A stretch of 64,000 bases of DNA from Wolbachia endosymbiont (group B) of Germaria angustata (GTDB lineage: Bacteria; Pseudomonadota; Alphaproteobacteria; Rickettsiales; Anaplasmataceae): positions 186,001-250,000 of the forward strand of contig NZ_OZ034691.1 in the NCBI RefSeq assembly GCF_964026725.1, read 5' to 3'. A program made the position numbers and the translations under genes. The notes under the pieces are model-generated. The model was not told the DNA's origin and did not search any database. It saw nothing but the letters and a program-made list of their open reading frames with translations. The first letter of the stretch is position 1. Each line of letters starts with the position of its first letter. Below, piece by piece: positions 55,901 through 63,381 of this stretch.

Positions 55901-56267
55901 TGTAGGATCACATTTGGGCTATACAATAGAAGATGCTATGAAGTTTACTTGGGAACATGGTCTCGACTCTATAGGAATTAACCCTGCTACAGGAGAAAAG
56001 GATGGTTACCAGCATAATCTACTCTATAGAGCAAAAACATATAGACGGGAATTTCTTGAGAAGCTTCATGACTACACTATTGGCCGCAAGAGAGAACCAG
56101 AAGAAGATGAATCATCAAAAGAAAATAAGCCTAATCAATCAAATCGAAAATTAGGTACGGAACCAGAAACCCTAAAAAACACTACAGAAGCTATACGTGC
56201 CGGAGAAGATAGAGAGCGTCAAGATAATGAAAGGAATGAGAACATAGAGAATGATGAAGAATCGTAA
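52983..56267 (+). CDS. virB6-4: VirB6-family T4SS channel protein 4, largest, lipoprotein-like N-terminus
   Basis: 1094 aa. Lipobox VIGC in FRLLILVIFVLVIGCSKND. Extracytoplasmic part about 25-335; VirB6 core about 340-560 with IAIMPLFLISILFSPLKSLFEGWIKLCISFCLQSIMIF. A second polar segment (about 560-810) contains six cysteines spaced every three residues (CQKCKDCKDCKDCEDCKN, ~777-794), and another helix follows (IFVLFLLSFLMFSL, ~818). The ~270-residue C-terminus is basic/acidic and soluble. An 81-bp gap separates it from virB6-3, the only sizeable gap in the operon. Overlaps the next gene by 17 bp. Confidence 0.93.
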   Translation: MQSRLGKCWFRLLILVIFVLVIGCSKNDMPFPRCISADYFGPEPIAIGAHFPIGHDAFFPEGESGEPIDPETGEINYGFHPNQVVKWKDTGLETNGDSLVVRVNGAWTSWSNSNKKESQNSYSLESLEQLKYATKFERGEGDNSLPDFHLVCNDYKPSIQKFSSKPNTSCTVNCKCINEDDSANTVSRGAPCWFTNGHGAYLLFKRPSDSSPNENLKSMRNPESPTVHLGYNSVAEDGSGLFTLDRNNTTLQDRNCNKVGLEKGWKIYVKILDRYYLDNVGGYSFEFLNGVQKPSNFGFFDYVYNYLKCVLLINENCKKHFDSNDPAAAQAMFKNIAEKSTSFHNFVLSLLVLFVMISSLLYLFGMIRETKHDMLIRMMKITLVIVLISPGSFRFFYDHFLVLFVKGLEHLISVITNFAPNMNTGSITQGDEAKLFSFMEDMFNKFFSYSVWKKFAAFLHYQMWASLLMIPAIFIGIVLYFLLCMYAYIIFLSGFMGIAFLVAIMPLFLISILFSPLKSLFEGWIKLCISFCLQSIMIFTLLSLLAAMIMNTFYKQLGFTVCYNKWLEIKLCAPKWVFGGFCIIDKEYFSWTPGQIFVPYTLGEASSLNMDKSIEGIEKISREGGTIKFTGGAGYIPLPPNYPKDKNGEHIKGFRYIDYPFFNPVPGTEKNPADHYIAESDIVVDANCSEKDLVRLTNSLLHASERADIILLINNIEKRIGDVSEIIKRYCQDINKCNSYREIINEIRSLVRSAVEKQGCRILKLHDLYKDHNSEYCQKCKDCKDCKDCEDCKNYQENSDYQRVQDIQRGYLINAGEIFVLFLLSFLMFSLKEFVQQMGSSIAGGGFGVYNISSMYQASPLTGVTEGLKQQWQNFAGGKLESLGDWATHVPDRLAGGTANLLGRIPGVGGVLKYAINVPRKLVGATIEATKFATSPKNDVDKLEEKIYRAFGIDKEDIAHRRIDKYLEYYKGYVGSHLGYTIEDAMKFTWEHGLDSIGINPATGEKDGYQHNLLYRAKTYRREFLEKLHDYTIGRKREPEEDESSKENKPNQSNRKLGTEPETLKNTTEAIRAGEDRERQDNERNENIENDEES
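55311..55364 (+). repeat. 9-bp tandem repeat coding for CKD units in virB6-4
   Basis: TGTAAAGAT occurs three times in a row from 55320, then diverged units TGTGAGGAT and TGCAAAAAT, preceded by TGTCAGAAA. The encoded Cys-x-x-Cys ladder could bind metal or form disulphides outside the cell membrane. Confidence 0.85.
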
Positions 56268-56880
56268 TTTCAAAGGGCTAAGTTATTATGGTCTTCAGCA
56301 AGACGAAGATGGTAATATCAAGTTAAACGATTACAATGATATTTTAAATGCACGCAGAGCAAAAGTGGACTTATTGCTAGATAGCACTAAGCAAGGTGAT
56401 GTTAGTCTTTCAAAGCTAAATAAAGCTCTGAATGAGAGATTTATAGATGATAAAGGGCTATCGTCAGAATTTGACAAAGAAGACAAAGAAATTGCACAGA
56501 AGGAGCTTAAGATGTTCTCTATTTTAGATGATCTTGATAATCTTGCAAACATTGAAAGTGAAGATCTATTAGAGGTTAGTTTGTTACTATCAGATCTTAG
56601 TTTTATAGAGAGAAATATTGTGTTGAATGCCGATCAGAGTTCTGATCTAATAGGGTTCAAAAGTCTATTTATAGAAAAAAAAGCATCTGGTGAGGAATAT
56701 AGTGATGAAGAGTGTCACAATTTCCTCGATAGTATAGAGAAAATCAATACTTTAATTAAGTTAGAGTTAGAAAGTAGAATTGAAGGGATGGGTCATGATG
56801 AAAAAAACAACCATGATGATTTACAAGATGAGATTGGTCATGCAATCAGTATAGAAAATAAATCAAAGAAAAGCGATTGA
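56251..56880 (+). CDS. Acidic helical protein at the end of the virB operon
   Basis: 209 aa, not recognised. Strongly acidic, no signal peptide or membrane helix, predicted mostly helical (KALNERFIDDKGLSSEFDKEDKEIAQKELKMFSILDDL; LLEVSLLLSDLSFIERNIV). It starts inside virB6-4 (17-bp overlap), so it belongs to the virB3-virB6 operon and is probably made together with it. A cytoplasmic T4SS accessory, chaperone or substrate adaptor role is possible, but there is no motif to support it. Confidence 0.8.
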   Translation: MMKNRNFKGLSYYGLQQDEDGNIKLNDYNDILNARRAKVDLLLDSTKQGDVSLSKLNKALNERFIDDKGLSSEFDKEDKEIAQKELKMFSILDDLDNLANIESEDLLEVSLLLSDLSFIERNIVLNADQSSDLIGFKSLFIEKKASGEEYSDEECHNFLDSIEKINTLIKLELESRIEGMGHDEKNNHDDLQDEIGHAISIENKSKKSD

Positions 56881-56984
56881 TCTTGCGTTCCTCCACAAGC
56901 AACCTTCTTTCTATTAGACTGCTGAAGCTATGTTGACATTAAATGTGTATTATAAATAATTAGTTAACTTCGAACTTGTTTTAT

Positions 56985-57533
56985 ATGTTACGTGTTATTG
57001 CGGGTAAATATCGTGGAAGAAAAATAACTACAGGCAAGAATTTATCTGTACGGCCCACTATGAGTAGTGTCCGAGAAGCAATATTTAGTATACTTTCTTC
57101 AAGAAAACCTATTTACAACCTAAATGTACTTGATTTATTCTGCGGAAGTGGCTCTTTTTCATTTGAAGCACTTTCTCGAGGTGCTAAACATGCATTCATG
57201 GTAGATTCAGATTATTACAATTTGCAACTGCCTAAAAAAACAGCAGAAGATTTTGGAATTACGAACGATATCACGTTAATTTGTTGCAATGCTAACGTAT
57301 TACCAAGACCTATTTCAAAGTGCGATATAGTTTTTATGGATCCACCTTATAATATCAATCTGATTAACTCAACTTTAGACGAGTTAGCTCACTCAGGATG
57401 GTTAAATGATAATGCGTTAATAATTCTAGAAATGAGGAAAAATGAAGGTTTTGAGTGCAATAAAAACTTCAATATAATTGTGGAGCGTACCTACGGTATT
57501 GCAAAAATAATTTTTCTTTCTTCACTCACTTGA
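56985..57533 (+). CDS. rsmD: 16S rRNA (guanine966-N2)-methyltransferase RsmD
   Basis: 182 aa from ATG 56985; the open frame begins at a TTG three codons earlier but MLRVIAGKYRGRKI is the family opening. SAM-binding LNVLDLFCGSGSFSFEALSRGAKHAFMVD and the catalytic DPPY in DIVFMDPPYNINL (near residue 120) are intact. It methylates G966 of 16S rRNA in the small subunit. Independent gene downstream of the virB operon. Confidence 0.95.
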   Translation: MLRVIAGKYRGRKITTGKNLSVRPTMSSVREAIFSILSSRKPIYNLNVLDLFCGSGSFSFEALSRGAKHAFMVDSDYYNLQLPKKTAEDFGITNDITLICCNANVLPRPISKCDIVFMDPPYNINLINSTLDELAHSGWLNDNALIILEMRKNEGFECNKNFNIIVERTYGIAKIIFLSSLT

Positions 57534-57539
57534 ATTTCT

Positions 57540-58154
57540 TTTGTAAACATCTATAGCTAAGCTAAGTAAGATTTTTCCGAGGACTGAAAGAAAAAATCAA
57601 TTCGTTTTGGTGGGAATAGGGTGTGTAACAGCAAATCAATACGAGTTGATATACTAGAAGAAGCAGTATGGAAAGAAATGAAGATGGTACTCAAAGAACC
57701 AGAGGCAATGACAAAGGTTAGACTTTTAAAATATGAAAATAAGCATGCAAAGGATGAGATTGAAAAACGCGCAGATAAAATAGAACAAGGTATAGAAAGA
57801 TTAGCTTATGTATATGCAAGGGGTCATATAACGAAGGAAAAGTATGACTTAGAAGTTGAGAGCATGGAAAAGGAGTTAAAGGAATCAGAGATCAAAGGGA
57901 AGAAGCTATCGATGAAAAGAGGCTACAGAGAGAATTAGATTTTATCACAAACAGTGTAGAAAGTTTTTCCTCTGAGAGAGCTTAATCAAGCAGACTATGA
58001 AACTAAACTTGATATAATAAGAAAGTTAGTTCAACGCATTGAAATTGACGATGATAACGTACATATAGTGTTTCGATTGAAAGAACTTACTCTCGAAAGG
58101 CAAAAAAAAGTGTTCGACATTGTATCGGGATTCCAGTGTCAAGCACTGGCATGA
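57540..58154 (+). pseudogene. Decayed serine recombinase, C-terminal fragment
   Basis: A 105-codon open stretch (57621-57938) reads VCNSKSIRVDILEEAVWKEMKMVLKEPEAM, typical of the zinc-ribbon end and coiled C-terminus of large serine recombinases (phage or transposon integrases). The frame then shifts: DEKRLQRELDFITNSVESFSSERA ends at a stop, and a third frame gives LNQADYETKLDIIRKLVQRIEIDDDNVHIVFRL, the family C-terminus. The N-terminal catalytic domain with the active-site Ser is absent. The 3' end runs into an inverted-repeat fragment. Probably a relic of a WO-type prophage or other mobile element. Confidence 0.75.
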
Positions 58155-58213
58155 TACCTTTTATTCTTATGGTGGTCTTATCTGTCTACCTTATTTTATC
58201 ACTCTGCTAAACG
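58118..58213. repeat. Fragment of the inverted-repeat element
   Basis: GGATTCCAGTGTCAAGCACTGGCATGATA followed by the element end CTACCTTATTTTATCACTCTGCTAAACGGAT, equivalent in reverse to 41-90 and to the right end of 33173-33505. It abuts the recombinase remnant. Confidence 0.6.
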
Positions 58214-58222
58214 GATAAAAAA

Positions 58223-58252
58223 AAGAAGATATTAGTTTACTAATATCTTCTT
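58223..58252 (-). terminator. Rho-independent terminator of the 106-aa gene
   Basis: AAGAAGATATTAGT and ACTAATATCTTCTT form a perfect 14-bp stem with a tiny loop. On the minus strand the stem is followed by a run of T, so it ends the gene transcribed leftwards. A shorter T run on the plus side could stop transcripts from the other direction. Confidence 0.75.
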
Positions 58253-58258
58253 TTGTGA

Positions 58259-58579
58259 TTAAAAATACATTGGATCTTGATTGTGTATTTCATCTACTAT
58301 AAGCAATAATTTTTCGCTTTCATCATAGAGACTTTTTGTACTAGCTGCTAATTTCTCACTAATTTGTGAACGAAGTTCGGAAAGTTCAAGACTATAAAAT
58401 GATAATACTTGAAGACATTGTTGTAGGCATTCTTGCAGTGATGAACTATTTTGACATTTATTGGAGCATATACGCATAATGTCTCGAATTACACTGTAAC
58501 TTGAAAAATCATCCAACTTTTGTTGTAAATCTACTCCCTTTTCCTCACTATTGAAACCCTGTAAATTTCCTCGAAACAT
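58259..58579 (-). CDS. Small hypothetical protein downstream of leader-RNA copy 2
   Basis: 106 aa, not recognised. Helical, with cysteines in a regular pattern (RICSNKCQNSSSLQECLQQCLQVL, about 52-75), which might bind metal or form disulphides; the C-terminal half is a charged helix (EKLAASTKSLYDESEKLLLIVDEIH). No signal peptide or membrane helix. ATG preceded by AAGGAATG. It has a strong terminator and an 18-bp palindrome in its upstream region, and lies about 190 bp downstream of the micro-ORF copy 2, so that leader may control it. Confidence 0.65.
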   Translation of the reverse strand: MFRGNLQGFNSEEKGVDLQQKLDDFSSYSVIRDIMRICSNKCQNSSSLQECLQQCLQVLSFYSLELSELRSQISEKLAASTKSLYDESEKLLLIVDEIHNQDPMYF

Positions 58580-58602
58580 AATACATTCCTTAATTTTGCA
58601 AA

Positions 58603-58620
58603 TATACTAATATTAGTATA
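58603..58620. promoter_or_regulatory. 18-bp perfect palindrome upstream of the 106-aa gene
   Basis: TATACTAATATTAGTATA, 24 bp before the ATG on the minus strand. It overlaps the expected transcript start and could be an operator. Part of it (ACTAATAT/ATATTAGT) recurs in the terminator stem of the same gene and upstream of the genes at 30521-31198 and 59199-59732. Confidence 0.4.
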
Positions 58621-58769
58621 TAAATATGAATATTATATTAATATAATTACTTTTCAAATATAAATGGCAAGTTAAAGTGGTTTTTTGTTACTCAAAAAAC
58701 AGAAATGTTTCTATTTCCTACACTTTCTTTATAAAAATCATAGGCGCCCATTATTAGCTAAAGTAAAAG

Positions 58770-58793
58770 TCAAGTATCTGGAATTCTGGACAT
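58770..58793 (-). CDS. Micro-ORF MSRIPDT, copy 2
   Basis: ATG TCC AGA ATT CCA GAT ACT TGA on the minus strand, preceded by AGGAGG (58799-58804). It is identical in codons to copy 1 except for the stop (TGA versus TAA). The upstream leader has TTTTAAGAGCTCAAAA and GTCTGCAGAC hairpins as in copy 1. Confidence 0.55.
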   Translation of the reverse strand: MSRIPDT

Positions 58794-58999
58794 AAAATCC
58801 TCCTGTATAAAAAGATTAGAAAAAAATGCAGCGCACATATGACAGACGTGTATATATGCTGAAAAAGATACGCTACGTTTTTTATTGAAAAGTTAGTTGA
58901 AGTCTGCAGACAAAGATAGATTTTGAGCTCTTAAAATATCTCTAATTATCATTATAATCAGATTCAAAATATGCGGAAGTAATTTTTTTTGACAATAGA

Positions 59000-59165
59000 T
59001 TTCTTGCATAACCAAGTGTCATCCCAGCTGGGATTCAACTAAGTTGGTAAACACCTTACAACGTTTTTTGCGCGAAAAAGCTGGATGCCCAGTGTCAGCT
59101 ACTTGCATGACATCCTCTTGCTTCTATAGTTGTCTTTATCTCGTCTACTTTATTTTGCCACACAG
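59000..59165. repeat. Fragment of the inverted-repeat element
   Basis: TAGTTGTCTTTATCTCGTCTACTTTATTTTGCCACACAGATA matches the right arm of the complete element (33460-33505) with a few changes; the region before it has the CATCCCAGCTGGGATTC and CCAGTGTCAGCTAC short repeats. The left arm is missing. Confidence 0.6.
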
Positions 59166-59198
59166 ATACAATGGTTTCACATGTACTTGGTAGGCTAT

Positions 59199-59732
59199 CT
59201 ATTTTGAAAAAGAAGGACTACCAACACCTTCACTTTTTGCATCACTAAATTTACTTGCCACTTTATCAATAGTCCAAACGAGTGGCGTAACAACGAGCGC
59301 AGCAGCCCAAATAACAGCACTAACAACATAACTTAAAACTGTGTTAACAAATTTAGATAATGCACTACTATGGTCCCATGCCTTACATGACAACATGGAT
59401 GAATAATCTATTAACGATTTTGTGTTACGCTTAAGATCAAAACTATCTACTACTTTCGCTAATCCTTTTGCTGGCCAGTATGACAAATACGCCAATGCTA
59501 GATATAAAGGTTGCAGAATTACACTAGCTAACGCAAAAGTAATAATCCTAATCATAGAAGGATTTTTTTGTAACTACCAAGAGCTACATTTTTCACTGGC
59601 CCAATAACACTATTAATATAATGAACGGATTTATAGAAACTATTTTGTGGAATTTTGTTACATCCAACACTTTTGGTAGGAACATCTCCGAACTTAGCAT
59701 ATCTACTAAAATTCTTGAATAAACTTGACATA
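59199..59732 (-). pseudogene. Frameshifted membrane protein gene
   Basis: A good start (GAGGGGTAATATG at 59732) opens MSSLFKNFSRYAKFGDVPTK... and stays open for ~60 codons, then breaks at a run of seven A (plus-strand T run 59563-59569). One added A would join it to the open frame that continues as NPSMIRIITFALASVILQPLYLALAYLSYW... to 59199, giving a protein of ~177 aa with hydrophobic helices (about 60-85 and 128-150). So the 118-aa ORF at 59199-59555 is likely the C-terminal part of a broken gene, or the product of slippage at the A run, or a sequencing error. Function unknown. Confidence 0.65.
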
Positions 59733-59867
59733 TTACCCCTCTAATAATAAAAACATAATTATCTTACTAATATCGCTTGTTTTAGAATAAATGCAATCAC
59801 TACCTAACTAAATTATGTGTTGCGCAAAAGCACATATTACCATACCATCGAAAATAAAGAGGTCAGC

Positions 59868-60476
59868 ATGAGTTTTACTTTACCTGAGTTGCCATATGAT
59901 AAAGCAGCTTTAGAGCCTTATATATCTGTAAAGACATTAGATTTTCATTATGATAAGCACCATAAGGGATATTTAAATAAACTCAACGAACTGGTTGAAA
60001 ACACAGATTATCAACATATGGAAATTGAGGAATTAGTAACGAAAGTTCACGGAAATAATAATATAGTTCCTATTTTTAACAATGCAGCACAAGTTTGGAA
60101 TCACACTTTTTATTGGAATTCAATGAAAAAGAATGGTGGTGGTAAGCCTCAAGATGATGGTCTTCTAGCAAAAAAAATTCAAGATGATATTGGTGGCTTT
60201 GACAAATTTTGTGAAGAATTTTCAAATTATGGAGTAAGCCAATTTGGTAGTGGATGGGTGTGGTTAGTGCTTGAAAAAGGAAAACTCAAAATCACTAAAA
60301 CTCCAAATGCGGATCTACCGCTAATTTATGGCCAGGTGCCACTACTTACTATGGATGTATGGGAGCATGCATACTATTTGGATTGCCAAAATCGCAGAAT
60401 TGACTACATAAAAGTTTTTCTTGATCATTTGATCAATTGGGATTTTGTAGAAGAGAATTTAAAGAAGAATATATAA
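59868..60476 (+). CDS. sodB: Superoxide dismutase (Fe/Mn family)
   Basis: 202 aa from ATG 59868, chosen over the upstream in-frame GTG (59817) because AGAGG lies just before it and MSFTLPELPYDKAALEPYIS is the usual start. Metal ligands are visible: H in LDFHYDKHH, H in AAQVWNHTFYWNSM, and D and H in LTMDVWEHAYYLDCQNRRIDYI. It converts superoxide to oxygen and peroxide. The sequence GGGKPQDDGLL/FGSGWVWLV suits the Fe type. Lies 1 bp before the M16 peptidase gene, so both are probably co-transcribed. Confidence 0.96.
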   Translation: MSFTLPELPYDKAALEPYISVKTLDFHYDKHHKGYLNKLNELVENTDYQHMEIEELVTKVHGNNNIVPIFNNAAQVWNHTFYWNSMKKNGGGKPQDDGLLAKKIQDDIGGFDKFCEEFSNYGVSQFGSGWVWLVLEKGKLKITKTPNADLPLIYGQVPLLTMDVWEHAYYLDCQNRRIDYIKVFLDHLINWDFVEENLKKNI

Positions 60477-60477
60477 G

Positions 60478-61752
60478 ATGAATATACCACAAGTAACAAA
60501 ACTAGATAATGGTCTGCGCATAATAACTGAGCGAGTGCATGAAGTTGATTCCGTAGCTTTAAATATACGAGTTGGTGTTGGCAGTAGAGCTGAAAGTGCA
60601 AGTCAAAATGGAATATCTCATTTCCTAGAGCACATGGCTTTCAAAGGAACAAAGACAAGAACTGCTTTTGAAATTGCAAAAGCTTTTGACGACATAGGTG
60701 GAGCTTTCAATGCTTGCACCGGTAGAGAAAGTACAAGTTATTACGCAAAGGTTCTTAAAAAAGATATAAAGACTGGCATTGATATATTAATAGATATATT
60801 AATGAATTCTACATTTCCAGAGGATGAATTGGAACGCGAAAAGGGTGTTGTAATACAAGAGATTTTTCAAACTAATGATTCACCGAGCGATATCATTTTT
60901 GATAAGTATTTTGAAGCAGCTTATAAAGATCAACCATTTGGTAGGTCAATCTTGGGTACGCAAGATACTGTCAAATCTTTTACTCGAGAAGATCTGAATA
61001 ACTACATAAAGGAGCATTACTTTGGCGGAAATATGATATTTGCTGCTGCAGGAAATGTTGAGCATGAGGAAGTTGTTCAATTAATCAAAGACTTTCTCTC
61101 AAAGATTCATTCAAAAGAGCTGAAAAAAAGCGAGAATGCAAGTTATACCAGTGGTGAGTATTTAGAACATCGTAAATTAGATCAAGTACATTTATTAATT
61201 GGTCTACCTAGTGTTTCTCGTGATGATAATAGATATCACACATTCAAGGTGCTTGATTCTATACTGGGAAGTGGAATGTCATCACGCCTGTTTCAGGAAG
61301 TAAGAGAAAAGCAGGGGCTTGCTTACTCCATTTACTCATTCAACTCTAGCTATGCTGATACAGGAATGCTTTCGATTTTTGCTGGTACAGATAGCAGTAA
61401 TCTAGATAAGCTTTTGAAATCCATAACGACAGAGCTAAAGAAATTGTCTACAGATGATTTAAAGGAAGAAGAAGTAAATAGAGTAAAAGAGCGAGTAAAA
61501 TCCCAAATTTTAATGTCACGCGAAAGTGTTAGCTCGCGTGCTGAAACGTTAGGACACTACTACGGCAACTATAATAAATACATCAGTAAAAACGAATTAA
61601 TAGAAAAAATTAGTGCTGTTACTATTTACGATATAAAAAAAGCAGCAGAAGAATTGCTATCTCAGCATGAAAAAATTACTTTAGCTGCGATTGGAGAAAT
61701 TAAGTCACTGCCAAGTTACGATAAAGTTGTTTCTATGCTTAGTGTACTTTAG
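60478..61752 (+). CDS. M16-family zinc peptidase (mitochondrial processing peptidase-like)
   Basis: 424 aa. The inverted zinc motif HxxEH is H48-F-L-E-H52 (NGISHFLEHMAFKGT); the distal Glu region is EREKGVVIQEIFQTNDSPSD. The C-terminal inactive-like lobe has LGSGMSSRLFQEVREKQGLAYSIYS. Close in style to the bacterial PPP/mitochondrial MPP beta family, a soluble or periplasmic peptidase without a clear signal peptide here. Follows sodB immediately; convergent with the small membrane protein gene, sharing 4 bp at the stops. Confidence 0.95.
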   Translation: MNIPQVTKLDNGLRIITERVHEVDSVALNIRVGVGSRAESASQNGISHFLEHMAFKGTKTRTAFEIAKAFDDIGGAFNACTGRESTSYYAKVLKKDIKTGIDILIDILMNSTFPEDELEREKGVVIQEIFQTNDSPSDIIFDKYFEAAYKDQPFGRSILGTQDTVKSFTREDLNNYIKEHYFGGNMIFAAAGNVEHEEVVQLIKDFLSKIHSKELKKSENASYTSGEYLEHRKLDQVHLLIGLPSVSRDDNRYHTFKVLDSILGSGMSSRLFQEVREKQGLAYSIYSFNSSYADTGMLSIFAGTDSSNLDKLLKSITTELKKLSTDDLKEEEVNRVKERVKSQILMSRESVSSRAETLGHYYGNYNKYISKNELIEKISAVTIYDIKKAAEELLSQHEKITLAAIGEIKSLPSYDKVVSMLSVL

Positions 61753-62066
61753 TTATGTTGCTTATGCTCACTAAAAAGTTCAATGAATGGTTGCAAAATC
61801 CTTTCTATAAAAAGTTTACTTTCTGGTTCATCGCGTATACCACTAATCATTTTATTGAAAGCTTTTTCGCTGTTTTGTAAAAATAAATAGCTTTCTACTG
61901 ATTGCACAATAGACAAGGCAGTTAGAATTCCTCCTGTCACTAAACAAGAAGCTATAGCAGGTACAGTACCCACTGCAATTCCAGTTGCGATCAATGATAA
62001 ACCAGCTAAGAGTGTAAAGGCTGAAACGCAAAACGCTATTTGATGTTTTTCTTTATTTTTAACCAT
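61749..62066 (-). CDS. Small membrane-hairpin protein
   Basis: 105 aa, not recognised. Short basic N-terminus (MVKNKEKHQ), two hydrophobic helices (about 11-31 and 35-57) and a charged C-terminal helix. The hairpin is of the same type as at the C-termini of the 225-, 269- and 450-aa orphans. GAGG lies before the ATG. The promoter carries a 14-bp palindrome between its boxes, so expression is probably regulated. Confidence 0.65.
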   Translation of the reverse strand: MVKNKEKHQIAFCVSAFTLLAGLSLIATGIAVGTVPAIASCLVTGGILTALSIVQSVESYLFLQNSEKAFNKMISGIRDEPESKLFIERILQPFIELFSEHKQHN

Positions 62067-62091
62067 AAATGCCTCACAAAATTGTATTTCT

Positions 62092-62121
62092 AGTATACCC
62101 GTATATATACGGTACTGTCAA
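62092..62121 (-). promoter_or_regulatory. Promoter of the 105-aa gene with an operator-like palindrome
   Basis: Minus strand TTGACA (62116-62121), 18 bp, TATACT (62092-62097), both near consensus. The spacer is filled by the perfect palindrome CCGTATATATACGG (62099-62112), the place a repressor would occupy. Confidence 0.65.
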
Positions 62122-62130
62122 GTTTTTAAA

Positions 62131-62160
62131 GAAGATTAAAAAATGCAACGCACATGTGCA
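62131..62160. repeat. Short fragment of the leader-RNA repeat
   Basis: GATTAAAAAATGCAACGCACAT matches GATTAGAAAAAAATGCAGCGCACAT of copies 1 and 2 (12587-12613, 58814-58839) in the same orientation. No micro-ORF is present here. Confidence 0.4.
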
Positions 62161-62169
62161 AAATATGAA

Positions 62170-63381
62170 CTAGGTATATAATTCACAATGCAGCGGTATT
62201 TCACTAATCCAATTATTTTTTTCCTGATCTAGCCTATCATTCAATATTGCTTGTCTTATTGATTCCATCAACTTATTCATGAAGAAAACATTGTGAATGG
62301 TAACGAGTGTATAAGCCAGCAACTCTTTAGCTTTCAGTAGATGGTGTATATAAGCTCTTGAATGTTTTCTGCAAGTAAAGCACAAACAGTCATTTTCAAT
62401 TGGGTTATCATCTAGTTCGAATCGTTGATTTCGCAAATTAATATGCTCTTTACACTTTGAAGAAATAGAATCTCTGTTTTTTACTTTAACAAGTGCGCCA
62501 CCATGTCTTGCGAGGCGAGTTGGATGCACGCAATCAAATGTATCAACTCCAAGCTCTACTCCACGAAAAATGTCTACAATTCCACCAATACCAAGCAAAT
62601 GAGTAGGCCTATCTTTTTTTAAATGTTCCATAGTAAAGGAAACTACATCATACATCTGCTCTTTACTCTGACCAAGCGATCCACCTATTGCTTGACCAAA
62701 AAATGGCAAATTATTGATAAAATTACAACTTTCTCTACGTAAATCTTGATACACTCCACCTTGGCTAATTCCATACAGCGCCTGTTTGCCATCATTATTT
62801 TTTTCAAACTCATTTAAAGAACGTTCAGCCCATCTATGGCTCATGAGCATCGATTTCCTTGTATACTCCTTGCTGACGTGAAATGGAGTGCATTCATCCA
62901 AAACTAGGATTAAATCTGCGCCTAATTTTTGTTGAATTTGTATAGATTTTTCAGGAGTTAAGCAATAAATTTTACCATTTATGTAAGAACGAAAAATTGC
63001 CCCATCTTCATTAATTTTGATCAGAGTTTTTTGTTTCTGTCTTATTCCCTTTATTTCTTCTGAAACTGATCCGTGTCCTAAACTAAATATCTGGTATCCA
63101 CCAGAATCAGTGAGCATTGGTCCATTCCATCCCATCATCTTGTGCAAGCCACCAAGTTTTGCCACAGTATCCTCTCCAGGTTGAAGCATTAGGTGATAAG
63201 TGTTAGAAAGTATTATCTGAGTACCTGCTTCTCTGATTCTTTCGATATCTGCAGCTTTAATGGCAGCTTTGGTTGCACAAAATATAAATGCTGGTGTTTC
63301 TATGTTTCCATTTGGAGTTTTAATTATGCCAACTCTTGCAGAACCTGATTGCTTGGTTATCCTAAACGAAAACTTTTCCAT
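62170..63381 (-). CDS. tgt: tRNA-guanine transglycosylase (queuine synthesis)
   Basis: 403 aa. It exchanges guanine 34 of GUN-anticodon tRNAs for the queuosine precursor preQ1 (or queuine). TDSGGYQIFSLG (with the catalytic Asp near 92), LDECTPFHVSKEYTRKSM, YGISQGGVYQDLR, GIGGIVDIFRGVELGVDTFDCVHPTRLARHG and the zinc site CLCFTCRKHSRAYIHHLLKAKELLAYTLVTIHN are complete. It follows nuoE directly (stop of nuoE next to the tgt ATG), so they form one unit. Confidence 0.97.
   Translation of the reverse strand: MEKFSFRITKQSGSARVGIIKTPNGNIETPAFIFCATKAAIKAADIERIREAGTQIILSNTYHLMLQPGEDTVAKLGGLHKMMGWNGPMLTDSGGYQIFSLGHGSVSEEIKGIRQKQKTLIKINEDGAIFRSYINGKIYCLTPEKSIQIQQKLGADLILVLDECTPFHVSKEYTRKSMLMSHRWAERSLNEFEKNNDGKQALYGISQGGVYQDLRRESCNFINNLPFFGQAIGGSLGQSKEQMYDVVSFTMEHLKKDRPTHLLGIGGIVDIFRGVELGVDTFDCVHPTRLARHGGALVKVKNRDSISSKCKEHINLRNQRFELDDNPIENDCLCFTCRKHSRAYIHHLLKAKELLAYTLVTIHNVFFMNKLMESIRQAILNDRLDQEKNNWISEIPLHCELYT

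Larger units (their letters stand above)
58580..59198. other. 619-bp gap with leader-RNA copy 2 and a repeat fragment
   Basis: It holds the palindrome TATACTAATATTAGTATA (58603-58620), the leader repeat with micro-ORF (58700-58960), and from about 59000 a fragment of the inverted-repeat element ending CTTTATTTTGCCACACAGATA (59145-59165). A good TATAAT exists on the minus strand near 58951-58956, but no clear -35. No other gene. Confidence 0.6.
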
